Of a DNA stretch of 64,000 nucleotides, positions 34,241-46,009 are shown one piece after another. Source of the stretch: Quercus robur (taxonomy: Eukaryota; Streptophyta; Magnoliopsida; Fagales; Fagaceae); NCBI RefSeq assembly GCF_932294415.1, contig NC_065536.1, positions 50,530,354 through 50,594,353 of the forward strand. The letters are read 5' to 3'. The notes under the pieces were generated by a model. The model was not told where the DNA came from. It ran no database searches and was given only the letters and a program-made list of their open reading frames with translations. Within the stretch, counting starts at the first letter, position 1; each line of letters opens with the position of its first letter. The position numbers were made by a program, and so were the translations under genes.

Positions 34241-34417
34241 CTAATGTACACGTTAAAACGCTAAATTCTTTGATGCCTTTAAATCTCCACTACCTCAGGC
34301 GGCTTAGTCTGAACGTATTATCATGGTTCCAAACTTTTCTTCCTTAGGCTCACAGCTCACTATTGGCCTTCTGGTAGAGTAAACAATATAATTAATGAAT
34401 GCTTGTCTTTGTTTCAG

Positions 34418-35177
34418 GGGCATGGCAGTAGAGGATTCTTCAATGCCCTGTGGTGTGAAACTTGTAATTGAAGACTGCCCTTATGCTGCAGATGGCCTTC
34501 TAATATGGTCTGCAATTCAAGAATGGGTAGAATCGTATGTTGAACACTTCTACTCTGAGCCAAATTCTGTAACATCTGATCTTGAACTCCAAGCCTGGTG
34601 GAATGAAATCAAGAACAAAGGTCACTATGACAAAAGGAATGAGCCCTGGTTGCCTAAAATCAATACCAAGGAGGACTTATCTGGTATTCTTTCCACAATG
34701 ATTTGGATTGCTTCTGGTAAGCATGCAGCTATAAACTTTGGGCAATACCCATTCGGAGGATATATGCCTAACCGTCCTACCCTTATGAGAAGACTCATTC
34801 CACAAGAAAATGACCCTGATTACGAGAAGTTTATTATGAACCCGCAGCATACTTTCCTGTCTTCGTTGCCAACTCAACTACAAGCCACCAAGATAATGGA
34901 AGTTCAAGACACCCTGTCAACTCACTCCCCAGATGAAGAGTACCTGGGTCAGGTGAATCCACTACACAACCATTGGATCAATGATCATGAAGTTTTGAAA
35001 CTGTTCAATAGATTCTCTGCTAGATTAGAGGAGATAGAGGAGATAATACACCAAAGAAATAAAGACAATCATCTTAAAAATAGAAGTGGCGCAGGCATTC
35101 CTCCGTATGAACTGCTCCTTCCCACATCAGGTACGGGAGTAACTGGTCGTGGAATCCCCAATAGCATTTCTATCTGA
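34418..35177 (+). pseudogene. Duplicate of LOX exon 9 (C-terminal catalytic domain)
   Basis: After a preserved TTTGTTTCAG acceptor, the 253-codon frame is open to the normal ISI stop. It keeps the ligands His, Asn and terminal Ile. Differences from the parent exon are few: Tyr686 to Cys, Trp744 to Leu, Leu747 to Ile, Gln767 to Lys (next to the iron-ligand His), Ala to Glu in KIMAVQ, Asp to Asn, Ser to Asp and Pro to Thr near the end. No other LOX exon precedes it except those of the parent gene 6 kb upstream. It is a gene fragment unless the parent gene uses it as an alternative last exon. Confidence 0.85.
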
Positions 35178-35818
35178 TGGCTTTAGCTAGTGTGAAGGTT
35201 TCGTACATTCTCATGTCATTAGCCAATTTCAGCACAAAAACAATGTATTTATTGACACTGTGATAAGTTTAGCCCATGGGTTGGAGGGGGGCTGATTGTA
35301 GTTTAGCCCATATCAAACTGTTATAAGTACGAGAACCATAAGATTTTATAGACAATGAGAAGCAACTGCTGCGATAAAGTGTCAAAGTTGATGTTGATAA
35401 ATGCGTCTGACCCAAGCTCATATGAAAACTGGATTAAGCCGAGTTGAAAAATGTGAGCATTACTACAGGTCTGGCTGAGGTTGAGCCTATAATCTATTAT
35501 GTGTTGAGTTCATTTGGGTTGAGTTCGAGCCTATCACAATGCTGCTCAATTGACAGGCATGGATAATGGTAATGATGATAATAATGATCGTGGTCCCTAA
35601 CTCCATACAATCAAATAATGTAAAACTACGTAATTGTCTCAACTGGCAATAAGTAAAACAATATTCTTATCTTTACAGGAAACAAAGACCAATTTTGGTT
35701 GTGAAGTATACAAATTATATGAATATCTATAAAAATCATAAAAAAATAACACCTTTGAAATTTATAATTTCGAGGTAGTTTTTGATAATGCAAGTTTGAT
35801 TAGTTCCTTCCTCAACAC
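35178..35818. other. Duplicate of the LOX-ligase spacer and start of ligase 3' end
   Basis: Collinear with 28991-29829 but shortened. The last ligase codons, including the SKL region, are recognisable near 35766-35818 just before the hAT insertion. Confidence 0.75.
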
Positions 35819-36408
35819 CAGGGGTGGAGCCACATAGTGGCTTGGGGGGCCGTGGTCCTTGGAAAAAAAAAAAAAAAATTTCCCATTAGACTATGAAGAA
35901 AAAATAAACGCGCCCCCCCAACATTAGACAGCCGGTCCCCCCTACCCATTTCTCACCCATTCTTCCAGCCCTCAATCAAAAATTAGGAACACCCTCAAAT
36001 TTATAAAATATAAAAAATAAAAAAAAAATAAAAAAATTGTAACAGAGCCAAGCCCACGGCGAGCCCAATAGATTACAGAGGTAGCTCGCTCACGGCAAGC
36101 CCATGAATTCTCAACCAAAAAAAAAAAAAAATCAATACAGAGAATCAGAAATGAAACCCATCACGTCGCTGGCAGAGAAATCAAACCCCAATACTGTCTA
36201 TACAAAGCAAAAGCAAAACAAACTCCAGCAGACCAAACACAGAGGTGTTTATCTAAAAATAAATAAATTCCCAATACACAAACCAAAACTAAACCCCAGC
36301 AAACCAAACCCAACCCACGGTCACGTCGTCGCAGCTCACTCGTCGTCGTCGTCGTCGCTCGCCCCTCATCGCAGATCGCAGATCTTAGATTGGAGATCGT
36401 AGATTAGA

Positions 36409-36712
36409 GATCGCAGATCGCTCTACCTCTGCTCCGGTGCTCGGTGCTCCCTCCGGCCCTCCCTCAAGGTATTTCTCTCTGACTCTCTCTCTCAATCTCT
36501 CTCTCTTTATCTCACTGAAATGAAAAAATGAAATGAAATTTTCGCAGATTGTAGATCGGTCATCGGAGATTGCAGATCGCTCTACCTCTGCTCCGATGCA
36601 GCGGTGCTCGTTGCTCCCTTCGGCAGTCCGGCCCTCCCTCAAGGTTTTTCTCTCTGACTCTCTCTCAGTCTCTCTCTCTTTATCTCACTAATTGAAAAAA
36701 TGAAATGAAATT
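36409..36712. repeat. Tandem duplication of CT-rich leader, two units
   Basis: GATCGCTCTACCTCTGCTCC begins each unit (near 36416 and 36577). Both continue through GGCCCTCCCTCAAGG and CT-rich runs ending TTTATCTCACT. The unit length is about 160 bp. It lies in the presumed 5' leader of the hAT transposase. Confidence 0.75.
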
Positions 36713-37507
36713 TATGAACGAGTCTCTCTCTTTATTCTTTAATAGCCTGTCTGATCTCAGTAAGTCTCTCTCTCTTTTGAACTGTGAGTCTCTTATTGGC
36801 TAGCTTTTGCTTTTTTCCTATTTTTATCTATTTAAATTTGGCTTTATATTATCCCTTTTTGTTGGTTAGTGTGTTGGTGTTGGTGAAATATTGATTGTCA
36901 TTTAGTGTAACGTGTGTTGTGATTTGTGATTGGCATTGTGAAATTTTCTGATTGCAGCTGGCTATTGTGATTGGGGCGCATGTTGTGCTTGTCTGTTGTC
37001 TGTTGAGTGGGGTGGGGAGAGGGTAGATGGGCTCATGGGGCCGGGTAAACAATAATTAAAGTAATGTAATGTGCAACACATTACACTGCTTTAATTATTG
37101 TGCTGCACATGGAATGTATAATGTTCGGCTCTTTTAATGTAATATGTACAAGGGGCTAAACAATATAACAAATTAAAGCAGAATAATTAATGAGAAATAA
37201 ATTAAAGCAATATAGTTTATTGTTACGCTAAACAAAAATAATTAAAGTTATATAATTAAATTAACCAATACATTATAAAAGACAAATTAATTAAATTATT
37301 TTTGTTTTTGTTTTTGTTTGAGAAGTTATTATTAATTAAAGCTATATTAAAAATGGGTTGACTATTTAAATTATAGTGGAAATTTTGTTTTTTTCTTAAG
37401 TATGAATAACATCCATATAACTAAGTAAGAATTTCTAATTAAAATTTTATTTTTTAAAATTCTTTTCAGGTTAATTTTTGAGTCATATTCTTAAAGCTAA
37501 AAGAATT

Positions 37508-37828
37508 ATGAGCAAACGAAAAACAATTGATGCATTCTTTAAGAAAAAAGATGTTAGCAATTCAAAAATTAGGACACCTGCAGCTGTAGAAACAAATGTT
37601 AATACTTCAATGCCTGATGAACACCCCTCCAAATGTCCAAAACTTCAATTTGAAGAGATAGATCGTGATCCAGGATCACGTAAATAAATATGTGAATTTC
37701 CTATCAACAAATATGAGCTTTTGGCAGATAATATCATAGTTTATATAGAGAAGGAAATTGCAAGGAATTTCACTATAGAGATGATAATGGATGAATTTTA
37801 TTCCATGAAAAATCGTCGTCAAGCATGA
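37508..37828 (+). pseudogene. hAT transposase, internally deleted
   Basis: The N-terminus MSKRKTIDAFFKKKDVSNSK and the DEHPSKCPKLQFEE segment match the start of plant zf-MYM/TTF-type hAT transposases. After a stop at 37685-37687, the same region continues with a segment (LLADNIIVYIEKEIARNF, then MIMDEFYSMK) that matches the extreme C-terminal dimerisation end and stops at 37828. The several hundred residues of the catalytic domain between are deleted, so this is a defective derivative. Confidence 0.75.
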
Positions 37829-38209
37829 TTTGATCCGGTTGATAACCCGACCTGACCCGAATAATGGGAGATTTACTGAGGCTTAGTCCATGGAGTGGAG
37901 GCTTGGGCCGACAAAAAATTTTTGGCCCGTTTTGTAGCCCATTGTGAATTCTATGCGCAGGATATAAAAGCCGTTTTTTTTTGTGATTAGGGTTTTGTCT
38001 TGTTGTTTTTTTTGAGAAAGAAAAACATTGTAGCCGCATATTGTAATTTTCTTTGATAATAGTGAAATCCCTGCAATTCTGTGGACGTAGGCAAATTGCT
38101 GAACCACGTAAATACTGTCTTGTGCGTGTGATTGTTTTTCTTTTGGCGTTTTGTTTTCTCTATTTTTTTGTTTCTCACAAGTTTGGAATTTCGGTTGAAT
38201 TCCCAACAT
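37829..38209 (+). repeat. Solo-LTR-like fragment of a copia element
   Basis: Ends ...GAATTCCCAACA and carries GTGGACGTAGGCAAATTGCTG and CACGTAAAT, phrases typical of the R-U5 part of copia LTRs. The left border near 37829 and a target duplication are not identifiable. It joins directly to ligase exon 6 sequence at 38210. Confidence 0.5.
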
Positions 38210-39345
38210 GTTCAACGAACATCACTCGCCGTATTCTCTTGTAGGGAGCAACCTGCAGCCATGTTTTCCAAAGGAGAAAGAGAAGACAAATTGATTTGAA
38301 GATGAAATCAGTCAAAAAGAATCCTTTTTTTTTTTTTCTAATCAAACAACGATATTTGATAATAGATTTGTACCTGTTTGGCAACAAAATCCATGATTTG
38401 TGGTTCATCAATGGTGCTACCATTATGTCTCACAATAAAAGCCATCGGTAATTGACCTACTTCCTCATTAGGATACCTGTCGATTACTTTTTTGTAATTG
38501 CTCACGTATGTTTATTTGCTAAACATAAACTCTAGCAGTAGATAAGTGCACTCAGACAACAACATAAACTAATTCATAGAGTAATAGAAACAAAGTCACA
38601 TACGGAGCAACAGCTACAACAGCAACTTCTGGATGAGAATGAAGCAGATACTCTAGTTCTGCTGGGGCAACCTACATGCATAGCATGATTGTTCAAGCAA
38701 AACATATCGACCAAAAAATTTACGTAAAATAAACAATGATGGAGAAAAAATGATGAATTCATAAATATCAGTTCCGTATACTATCTAGTATTCACTATTC
38801 ATAATCAACTAACTCAGCAATTATGAAATTTGTTGTACAAAAAAAGTTGTGCCGTTGTAGCATTACTGAAGTAAATGCAAACTTACCTGGTAGCCTTTGT
38901 ATTTGATTAATTCCTTTATGCGTTCCACGAAAAACAGGAAACCTTCATTGTCAAAATAACATAAATCTCCAGTTCTTAACCATCCATCTGAACCAAGAAT
39001 TTCAGTAGTTGCCGCTGCATCTCCAACGTAACCTACACTTTTAATTACAAGAATTAATGGAATTGTAAACTACAAGCTTCAGAGTTTTGAAAGGTTATCT
39101 CAGGGCCCAACTAGGCCTAGTCATATAAAAATGCTCCATAGAATACAATACAATACCCTTCATAACGGATGGTCCTCTAAGCCAAAGCTCCCCAGGCATC
39201 ATAGGAGGCAAACCAATGCCAGTGTCAGGGTCCATAGTCTTGGCTTCCAAATTGACAGAAGCTTCCCTGTCGCACCCACTACTCCGCATTCTTTTGGGCC
39301 CACTGTCCCGAACACTCGGCCCGTTACCTCAGTCAAACCGTAAGC
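38210..39345 (-). pseudogene. Duplicate ligase, exons 2-6 only, broken
   Basis: Exons corresponding to the 4CLL gene are at 39345-39157, 39032-38887, 38671-38604, 38476-38374 and 38252-38210, with splice sites kept. Exon 2 is 189 bp instead of 190: one T lost in the AATTTGAC stretch near 39252 shifts the frame. Exon 6 is cut after MFV by the LTR/hAT composite, losing the catalytic Lys and SKL. Exon 1 is absent, replaced by a copia element. It is therefore a pseudogene. Confidence 0.9.
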
Positions 39346-39817
39346 CTATCATTACCATAAATCAGTCATAGATTATAAAATCACATTTTTTTGGGAAATT
39401 CCTCTCTCTTTTTTTCTTTTCTTTTTTTTTTAAATTACTTACAAGTTACAATGATGGTAATGGAGAATATGGTTATCCTAATATAGGAAACAATTTATGT
39501 TATTGAGATACAAAGCTCTTTGAACAAAAACTTCTACTTAAATAAAAAAGAACAAACTACACTGGTATGAGATGAGATGCAAACATCAAAGTCTTATGTT
39601 TAATCTACCACACTACATTATCTTAGGTTTAATTGAACACAACATAGTATTTATTTATGGGGGAGGTTTACAATAATGTTAGGACCACACACTTCACCAC
39701 AATTGCCCTATATGACAAATTAAGTGAAGGAGAAAAAAATTATCAGACCATATAATAATGATAGACAGCTAATTACTGTCTGCCATGTAAGATAATTGTA
39801 ACAATATAAATAAATAA

Positions 39818-39860
<43 letters not shown>

Positions 39861-40287
39861 GTGATACTAGTAAGCATTATTCAGGTTTTTAAAATGCTTT
39901 TAGGGTAAGGGGTGGAATAGTAAAAAAAAAAAGAGATAGCACTTCTTTTTATAAATAAAAAAGAGTAACATAATAAAAACTAACTATTCTTTTGTTTTCT
40001 AGTGACATTTGTTTTTCTTTTTAAGATAAGTATTAAGACGAATCAATTAAACCAAGAGTCCACGGTTTTACCCTTTTGGACCATTATTATATGCTTTTAT
40101 ACAAATAGTTCTTCTTGTTTTTTTCTAAAGCTATCTTCTTCTTTTTTTTTTTTGGTAGAATTTTTCTAAAGCTATCTTCTTCTTGTTTTGTCCTTTCGTT
40201 ATCTTCTTTTTGGCTTTTGCTCTAGACCTATATAAGAGCATCCACAGCTATGAAGGATATGGCAAATGTAAGATGGTATCAAAATAT
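39346..40287. other. Duplicate of ligase intron 1, then short unknown sequence
   Basis: Collinear with 31001-32107 up to about 40228 (TTTTTGGCTTTTGCTCTAGA), including the (TA) run. The next 60 bp before the copia LTR are not in unit 1. Confidence 0.75.
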
Positions 40288-40650
40288 TGTTGACTGCAGT
40301 AATCAGAATCAGAGGAAGAAGCAAGAATCAAACACTAAAAGGAAGAAGTAATGAGTTGTACTACAAGTCGTTTTGCATTGAGGACTTATCTTCCTTATGT
40401 CGTTTTGTAATGTAATTATTAGTTAGAATGTTCACACGTGAGGTAACAATTAGCAACTTACTGTCACACGTGTGCCCTGATAATTTGTTTAGTTTGTTAG
40501 GGTAGTTAGTGGATTAATCTTTGTATAAAACCATCTTACTTTTACAGATTCAATCATAATAGAGAATCAAGAGAATTTCTTCAATCTCTCTCAATTTTCT
40601 GTTTCTTTGTTCTATGATTGATAGTAATCTTTTCCTACTCTGAATTTCTT
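40288..40650 (+). repeat. 5' LTR of copia element
   Basis: It starts TGTTGACTGCAG and carries a TATA-like TGTATAAAAC near 40523. It ends just before the primer site. The right border is judged from the primer site position only. Confidence 0.6.
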
Positions 40651-40651
40651 A

Positions 40652-40667
40652 TGTGGTATCAGAGCCT
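40652..40667 (+). promoter_or_regulatory. tRNA-Met primer-binding site of copia element
   Basis: TGGTATCAGAGCC follows the LTR, the standard copia primer site complementary to initiator tRNA-Met. Confidence 0.85.
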
Positions 40668-40772
40668 CTATCAATGGCTCCCAATTGCAATCAAAATCCC
40701 TCTTCTTCTTCATTGCAATCCACTCCTTAGCAAGAACTCTCTCCAATGGAGGATCCTTGAAGCCCTTTCTTT

Positions 40773-41625
40773 TTGCACCATGGTGAAACACCTGGTGCGA
40801 TTCTCATTTCTCATTCTTTAACGGAGGAAAATTATCCTACTTGCGTTAGGGCAATGCGAATGGCTTTGGATGCGAAGAGTATACTAGGGTTTGTGGATGG
40901 ATCCATTACTGCATCTATGGCAGTCACACCTTTGGAAAAGGTAGCTTGGTCGAAGAATAATTCGATGATTTCTTCCTCGATTTTGAACTCAGTGTCACCA
41001 TACATCACTGCTAGTGTGATTTACAGAGATACAACCTTCAAAGTTTGGAATGCACTAAAGAATCGATTTTCTCAAGCCAATGGACCAAGAATTTCGCAGC
41101 TACAAAAGCAAATCTCTACAGTAATGCAAGGTGATTCAACTGTGACAACCTTCTTTACTGGTCTTCAAGCAGCTTGGGATCAGTTGCTTAACTTCAGGCC
41201 TTTGCCATGTTGTACGTGTGGCAAATGCACTTGTGGTGTGAATGACAAAATCACAAATTTTCAACATCCAGATTCATTGATGCAGTTCCTCAATGGCTTG
41301 AATGATGCTTATTCTTAGGTTAGGACTCAAATTCTAATGATGAAGTCTATTCCCTCAATTGATAGGGCCTTTTCTTTGGTAATTCAAGAAGAAAGGCAAA
41401 GGGCTCTAGGTTTTAATACTGGTATCTCAGTAGAGTCCACTGCTCTTGCTGTCAAGAATTAAGGCTCGAATCAGAGTGGCAAGAATTTCAAGGGAAATGC
41501 AGGAAAAGGAAGACCTACATGCAGTCATTGTGGCAAGATTGGTCATTTCATGGAGAAATGCTATCAACTTGTCGGTTATCCACCAGGTTACAAGCAAAAA
41601 GGCAAGGTTGCTATGGCAAATCAAG
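40773..41625 (+). pseudogene. Copia gag with zinc knuckle
   Basis: The frame opens MHHGETPGAILISHSLTEEN and carries the copia gag core (FKVWNALKNRFSQANGPRI, then QGDSTVTTFFTGLQAAWDQL) and CTCGKCTCGVND. An in-frame stop falls at 41316-41318. Downstream, CSHCGKIGHFMEKC is a CCHC zinc knuckle, in a frame also broken by a stop near 41460. Confidence 0.85.
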
Positions 41626-41876
41626 TGACTCTTGATAGTGAATCAACTCATTCTGAAGGTGCACATCAGATCAATTCTTTTCCTTTCACTTCTAAGCAAT
41701 GTCAACAACTACTTTCATTGTTGAGTTCTCAAGCATCAACTTCAGCTTCTAATGATGCCATTCAGTCAACTAATTCAGCACTTTCAGGTATTTCTCATGA
41801 TTTCCTTCAAGATTCCAATTGCCTGAATATGAAGCATTCCATTTTTGCTGTCAATCCTGCTAACAAAACAGCCAAC

Positions 41877-43187
41877 AATGAAGAAACTTGGGTTCTTAAC
41901 ATAGGAGCCATAGATCACATCATACATTCTATAACATTGTTCACTAAAATCACTAGTTCTGTTACCTCATTTGTTCAATTACCCAATGGTGAACAAGTCA
42001 CAGTCACACACATTGGCACAATCCAAATTACCCCTACCTTAACTCTTGAAAATGTCCTATGTGTACCAGCCTTTACATTCAATTTGATTTCAATGAGCAA
42101 ATTAACAATATCCTTATCATGTTGTCTTGTTTTTCTCTCCAATTATTGTTTCATACAAGACCTTACTTGTTGAAAAATGATTGGGTTGGGTAAACTTCAT
42201 AATAATCTCTACTTGCTGCAAACTTCAAGCACTTGCAAGTCTATTTCAGAGGCATCTTCTATTCTAGAATCTGTTCTTAGTTCCTTGGTTAATTCTGTTT
42301 TTGATATTCCTGTTGCTTCTAAGCCATTTCTTTGGCATCTCAGATTAGGGCATGTATCAGATAATAAGCTTCATATTTTACATCATTCTCTTCCAGATGT
42401 AACTACTTTTCATAGCAATAAAGATTGTGTTGTTTGTCCCAATGCAAAACAGAAAAGACTCCCTTTTCCTTTCTTTAATCATTTGTCTATTAATTCATTT
42501 GATCTCATACATTGTGATGTTTGGGGACCATTTGCTAAACCTACTCATGATGGTTTTAGATACTTTCTTACTATTGTGGATGATGCAACCAGATCCACAT
42601 GGATTTATCTCATGAAGTCTAAAACTGAAACTAGGCCCTTATTGATTTCTTTTTACAACATGATTTGTACACAATTTCACATAAGCATTAAGGCTATTAG
42701 AACTGACAATGCTCAAGAATTTTTCCTCAAAGATTTTTATGCTAATCATGGAATTGTTCATCAACATTCCTATGTTGCCACTCCACAACAGAATTCAATT
42801 GTGGAGAGGAAACATCAACACATTTTAAGTATTGCAAGAGCATTGAAATTCCAATCAAATGTGCCTATATGTTATTGGAGTGATTGTGTTTTAACAGCTG
42901 TTCATATTATAAATAGGCTGCTTAGTTCTGTTTTAGATAATAAGACACCTTTTGAGAAACTTTATGGCAAATTTCGCTCTTATGAACACTTAAAGGTGTT
43001 TGGGTGTCTTTGTTTTGCCTCTACCTTAGCTCACAATAGATCTAAGTTTGCACCTAGATCTGTTCCTTGTGTTTTTCTTGGATATCCCTTTGGTGTTAAG
43101 GGTTATAAACTTCTCAATTTGTCTACTAAGCAAATATTCATATCAAGAGATTTTTGTTTCCATGAAACAGTTTTTCCCTTTATTTAA
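41877..43187 (+). pseudogene. Copia protease and integrase region
   Basis: The protease signature, normally W-x-L-D-S-G-A-T-D-H, reads WVLNIGAIDH, so the catalytic Asp is lost. After a stop at 42173, the integrase starts with a HHCC zinc site (LWHLRLGH, then CVVCPNAKQ) and keeps the DDE residues: Asp in HCDVWGP, Asp in RTDNAQEF and Glu in NSIVERKH. The integrase frame (42177-43187) is open for 336 codons. Confidence 0.85.
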
Positions 43188-43423
43188 TCTGGCTATTCAC
43201 CAAATTCAAACATCTCCCTTCCTCATCTTTTTCCTTCTGTGGCAACTCCACCTACTCAAGTTTTCCTTGAGCCTATACAAGTTCCTGCAACCACAAGTAC
43301 ATCACTTACATCTACTGAATTTGTTTTCCCTGATGTTCCTTCTGGTCAGTCCTTGGAATCCTCTGCTCCTATCCCTTCTGGTCCATCTTTGGAATTAACA
43401 ATTCCTGTTGATGCTTAAATGAC

Positions 43424-44962
43424 TTGGCAGCACCTATTCCTGCAATTTCTGCAGATTCAGATGCCTTGCCATTTGTTCTTGTCATTTCTGCAGATTATAC
43501 AGAAACTGCACCACCTTTACAAAAATCTAGTAGGGTCTCTAGGCCTCCTTCATACTTGCAAGATTATAAGTGCAGCTCTATATCTTCTACTGAATTTACT
43601 CATTCCAATCTTCACAACAAGTCTAGTTCCTCCACAGTCAAACCAGGTACTAAATATCCCCTTTCTAATTACCTTAACACCTCTAAATTGTCCCCTACCT
43701 ATGCCAATTTTTGCTCACTTCTCACTGCTGTTCCTGAACTAAGAATTTATCATGAGGCTGTTAAGGATCCAAAATGGCAGGAAGCTATGGATGTTGAAAT
43801 TAAGGCCTTGGAATCTAATCACACTTGGACACTTACTCCATTGCCTTCAAATAAAAAGGCTATTGGCTGTAAGTGGGTCTATAGGGTGAAGTATAAGGCA
43901 AATGGGTCTATAGAGAGGTACAAGGCTCGATTGGTTGCTAAGGGGTTCACTCAACAAGAGGGTTTGGATTTCACTGATACTTTTTCACTAATTGCCAAAA
44001 TGACTACTGTCAAAACTTTGCTTGCCATATCTATTGTGAAAGGTTGGCATTTGGTCTAATTAGATGTTAATAATGCATTCTTACATGGTGATCTCCATGA
44101 AGAAGTATATATGCAGCTTCCTCAGGGTTTTCACAGCAAGGGGGAGCACTTAGTTTGCAAGCTAAACAAATCCTTATATGGTCTTAAGCAGATATCAAGG
44201 CAATGGTATTCCAAGTTTTCATATGTTATCTTAAAACATGGTTTTAAGCAATCTAAGGCTGATTACTCATTATTTACTAAGAAGTTTAATGGTTCTTTCA
44301 TAGCCTTGCTAGTATATGTTGATGACATTCTTATAGCAAGTAATAATGTTCAAGCTGTTAATGAACTTAAAGTTTCTTTGGATAAGCATTTCAAGCTGAA
44401 AGATCTTGGAGGTTTGAAATACTTTCTTGGGCTTGAAGTGGCTAGATTAGACAAGGGCATCTCTTTGAATCAAAGAAAATATGCCTTAGAAGTTTTGAAA
44501 GATGCAAGGATGACTGCTTGCAAGCCTAGTAAGGTGCCAATGGAGCAAAACTTGAAGTTAAGTAAATTTCAAGGGAAGTTGCTATTTGATCCTGGAGTTT
44601 ATAGAAGATTGCTAGACTTGATTATTACTAGGCCTGACATAGCTTATGTAGAAGCTAAGTCAGTTCATGTTAAAACCAAGAAAGCCACATTTAGATGTTG
44701 CCTACAAAGTTCTGCAATACATCAAAGGCTGTCCTGGTCAAGGTATTCTATTGTCATCCAAGTCAGATTTTCATTTGAAGGTTTACACAGATGCAAATTG
44801 GGCTTCTTGTGTTGATACCAGGAGGTCAACTACAGGATATTGTATATTCTTGGGTGACTCTTTAATCTCATGGAAATCTAAGAAACAGTCTATAGTATCT
44901 AGATCTTCTACTGAAGCAGAGTATAGAGCAATGGCAGTGACTGTTTGTGAAGTGACTTGGCT
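43424..44962 (+). pseudogene. Copia reverse transcriptase and RNase H
   Basis: RT motifs appear in order: [49 protein letters not shown], then YVDDILIAS, where the catalytic pair is intact. A stop at 44057-44059 cuts the frame. RNase H ([38 protein letters not shown]) lies in another frame after a deletion near 44650 and ends at 44962 by truncation. Confidence 0.88.
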
Positions 44963-45660
44963 GTTTTTTCATGCACTAAACTACTACTAATGGCATATAA
45001 CCAAGGCGGCGCCTCCTTAAAGTCAAGTGGTCCTGGGTGGTCCTAACCACCTTAAGGTCAAGGTAGTCCCAGGACCACCCTAACCTAAATTTTTTTTTTA
45101 TATATAATAATTTAAAAAAATTTATTTGTCTTCCCTTTAAAAAAAAATTGAAACACCCTCAGTTTTTTTTTTTATGCCAATAAAATTAAATTTTACTCCA
45201 TAATTTGTTCTATATTCAGTGGATGAATGATTACTTAGTTGTGTATAAGGGTGTTCACCAAACCGCACAAATCGCAAAAATCGCATCAAAACCGCCCGCA
45301 AAATAGCATAACCGCACCGCATAGTGTGGTTTACGGTTTTATAATAAGAAAACCGCACTGCACCACACCTATATTAATATATTTAATTATTTTTTAAATT
45401 TAAAATATTATTAATAATTTAATAACCCTAGTTTTCAAAAAAAAAAAAAAGTGTGATAACCCTAGCAAGTGTTGATTAAGAAATTCAACCCAAAATAAAG
45501 AAAAACTAACTAATAGTTTAAAACTTGGACCAAAATAAAGGGAAAAATTAGTTTTGGACTGGGTAGAAAATGCCCAAAATTTGAAATATATACCAATTTC
45601 AAATCATTCAAACCGCATCTTATACACCGCACTGTATATGTGACCGTAAAAATGAGGTGC
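44963..45660. repeat. Ligase-flank edge, element A copy 1 and element B copy 1 (partial)
   Basis: 44963-45000 matches the outer edge of the ligase 5' flank. Element A starts near 45001 (GGCGGCGCCTCC) and is interrupted at 45249 by element B (GGGTGTTCACCAAACCGC). B is cut at 45660, where a new ligase-flank copy begins. Confidence 0.7.
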
Positions 45661-46009
45661 GTAAGGGAAGGGAAGGAGGCGTAAGGGAAGTGAGGACTGA
45701 GAAGTCACATGTCATGCAACGTTTTTTTCATGCACTGAACTACTACTAATGGCATATTACCAGGGCAGCGCCTCCTTAAAGTCAGGTGGTCCTGGGTGGT
45801 CCTAGCCACCTTAAGGTCAAGGTAGTCCCAAGACCACCCTGACCTAAATTTTTTTTTTTATATATAATAATTTAAAAAAATTTATTTGTCTTCCCTTTAA
45901 AAAAAATTTAGAAACACTCTCAGTTTTTTTTTTTATGCCAATAAAATTAAATTTTACTCTATAATTTGTTCTATATTCAGTGGATGAATGATTGCTTGAT
46001 TGTGTATAA

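Larger units (their letters stand above)
35819..37828 (+). mobile_element. hAT (Tip100/zf-MYM-like) transposon remnant
   Basis: It starts AGGGGTGGAGCCACA, close to the CAGGGGCGGAGCC terminus of plant hAT elements of this type. It continues through a non-coding leader to a deleted transposase at 37508-37828. The 3' terminus is absent, replaced by an LTR-like sequence. Insertion removed about 27 bp of ligase exon 6 in this duplicate, so no target duplication can be checked. Confidence 0.6.
40288..44962 (+). mobile_element. Ty1-copia retrotransposon, 3'-truncated
   Basis: A 5' LTR, a tRNA-Met primer site and gag-protease-integrase-RT-RNase H in copia order are present. The element stops within RNase H at EVTWL and has no 3' LTR. 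At 44963 the sequence returns to the ligase 5' flank (TTTTTTCATGCAC). The missing host part, about 1.3 kb corresponding to 32107-33415, contains ligase exon 1. Confidence 0.85.
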
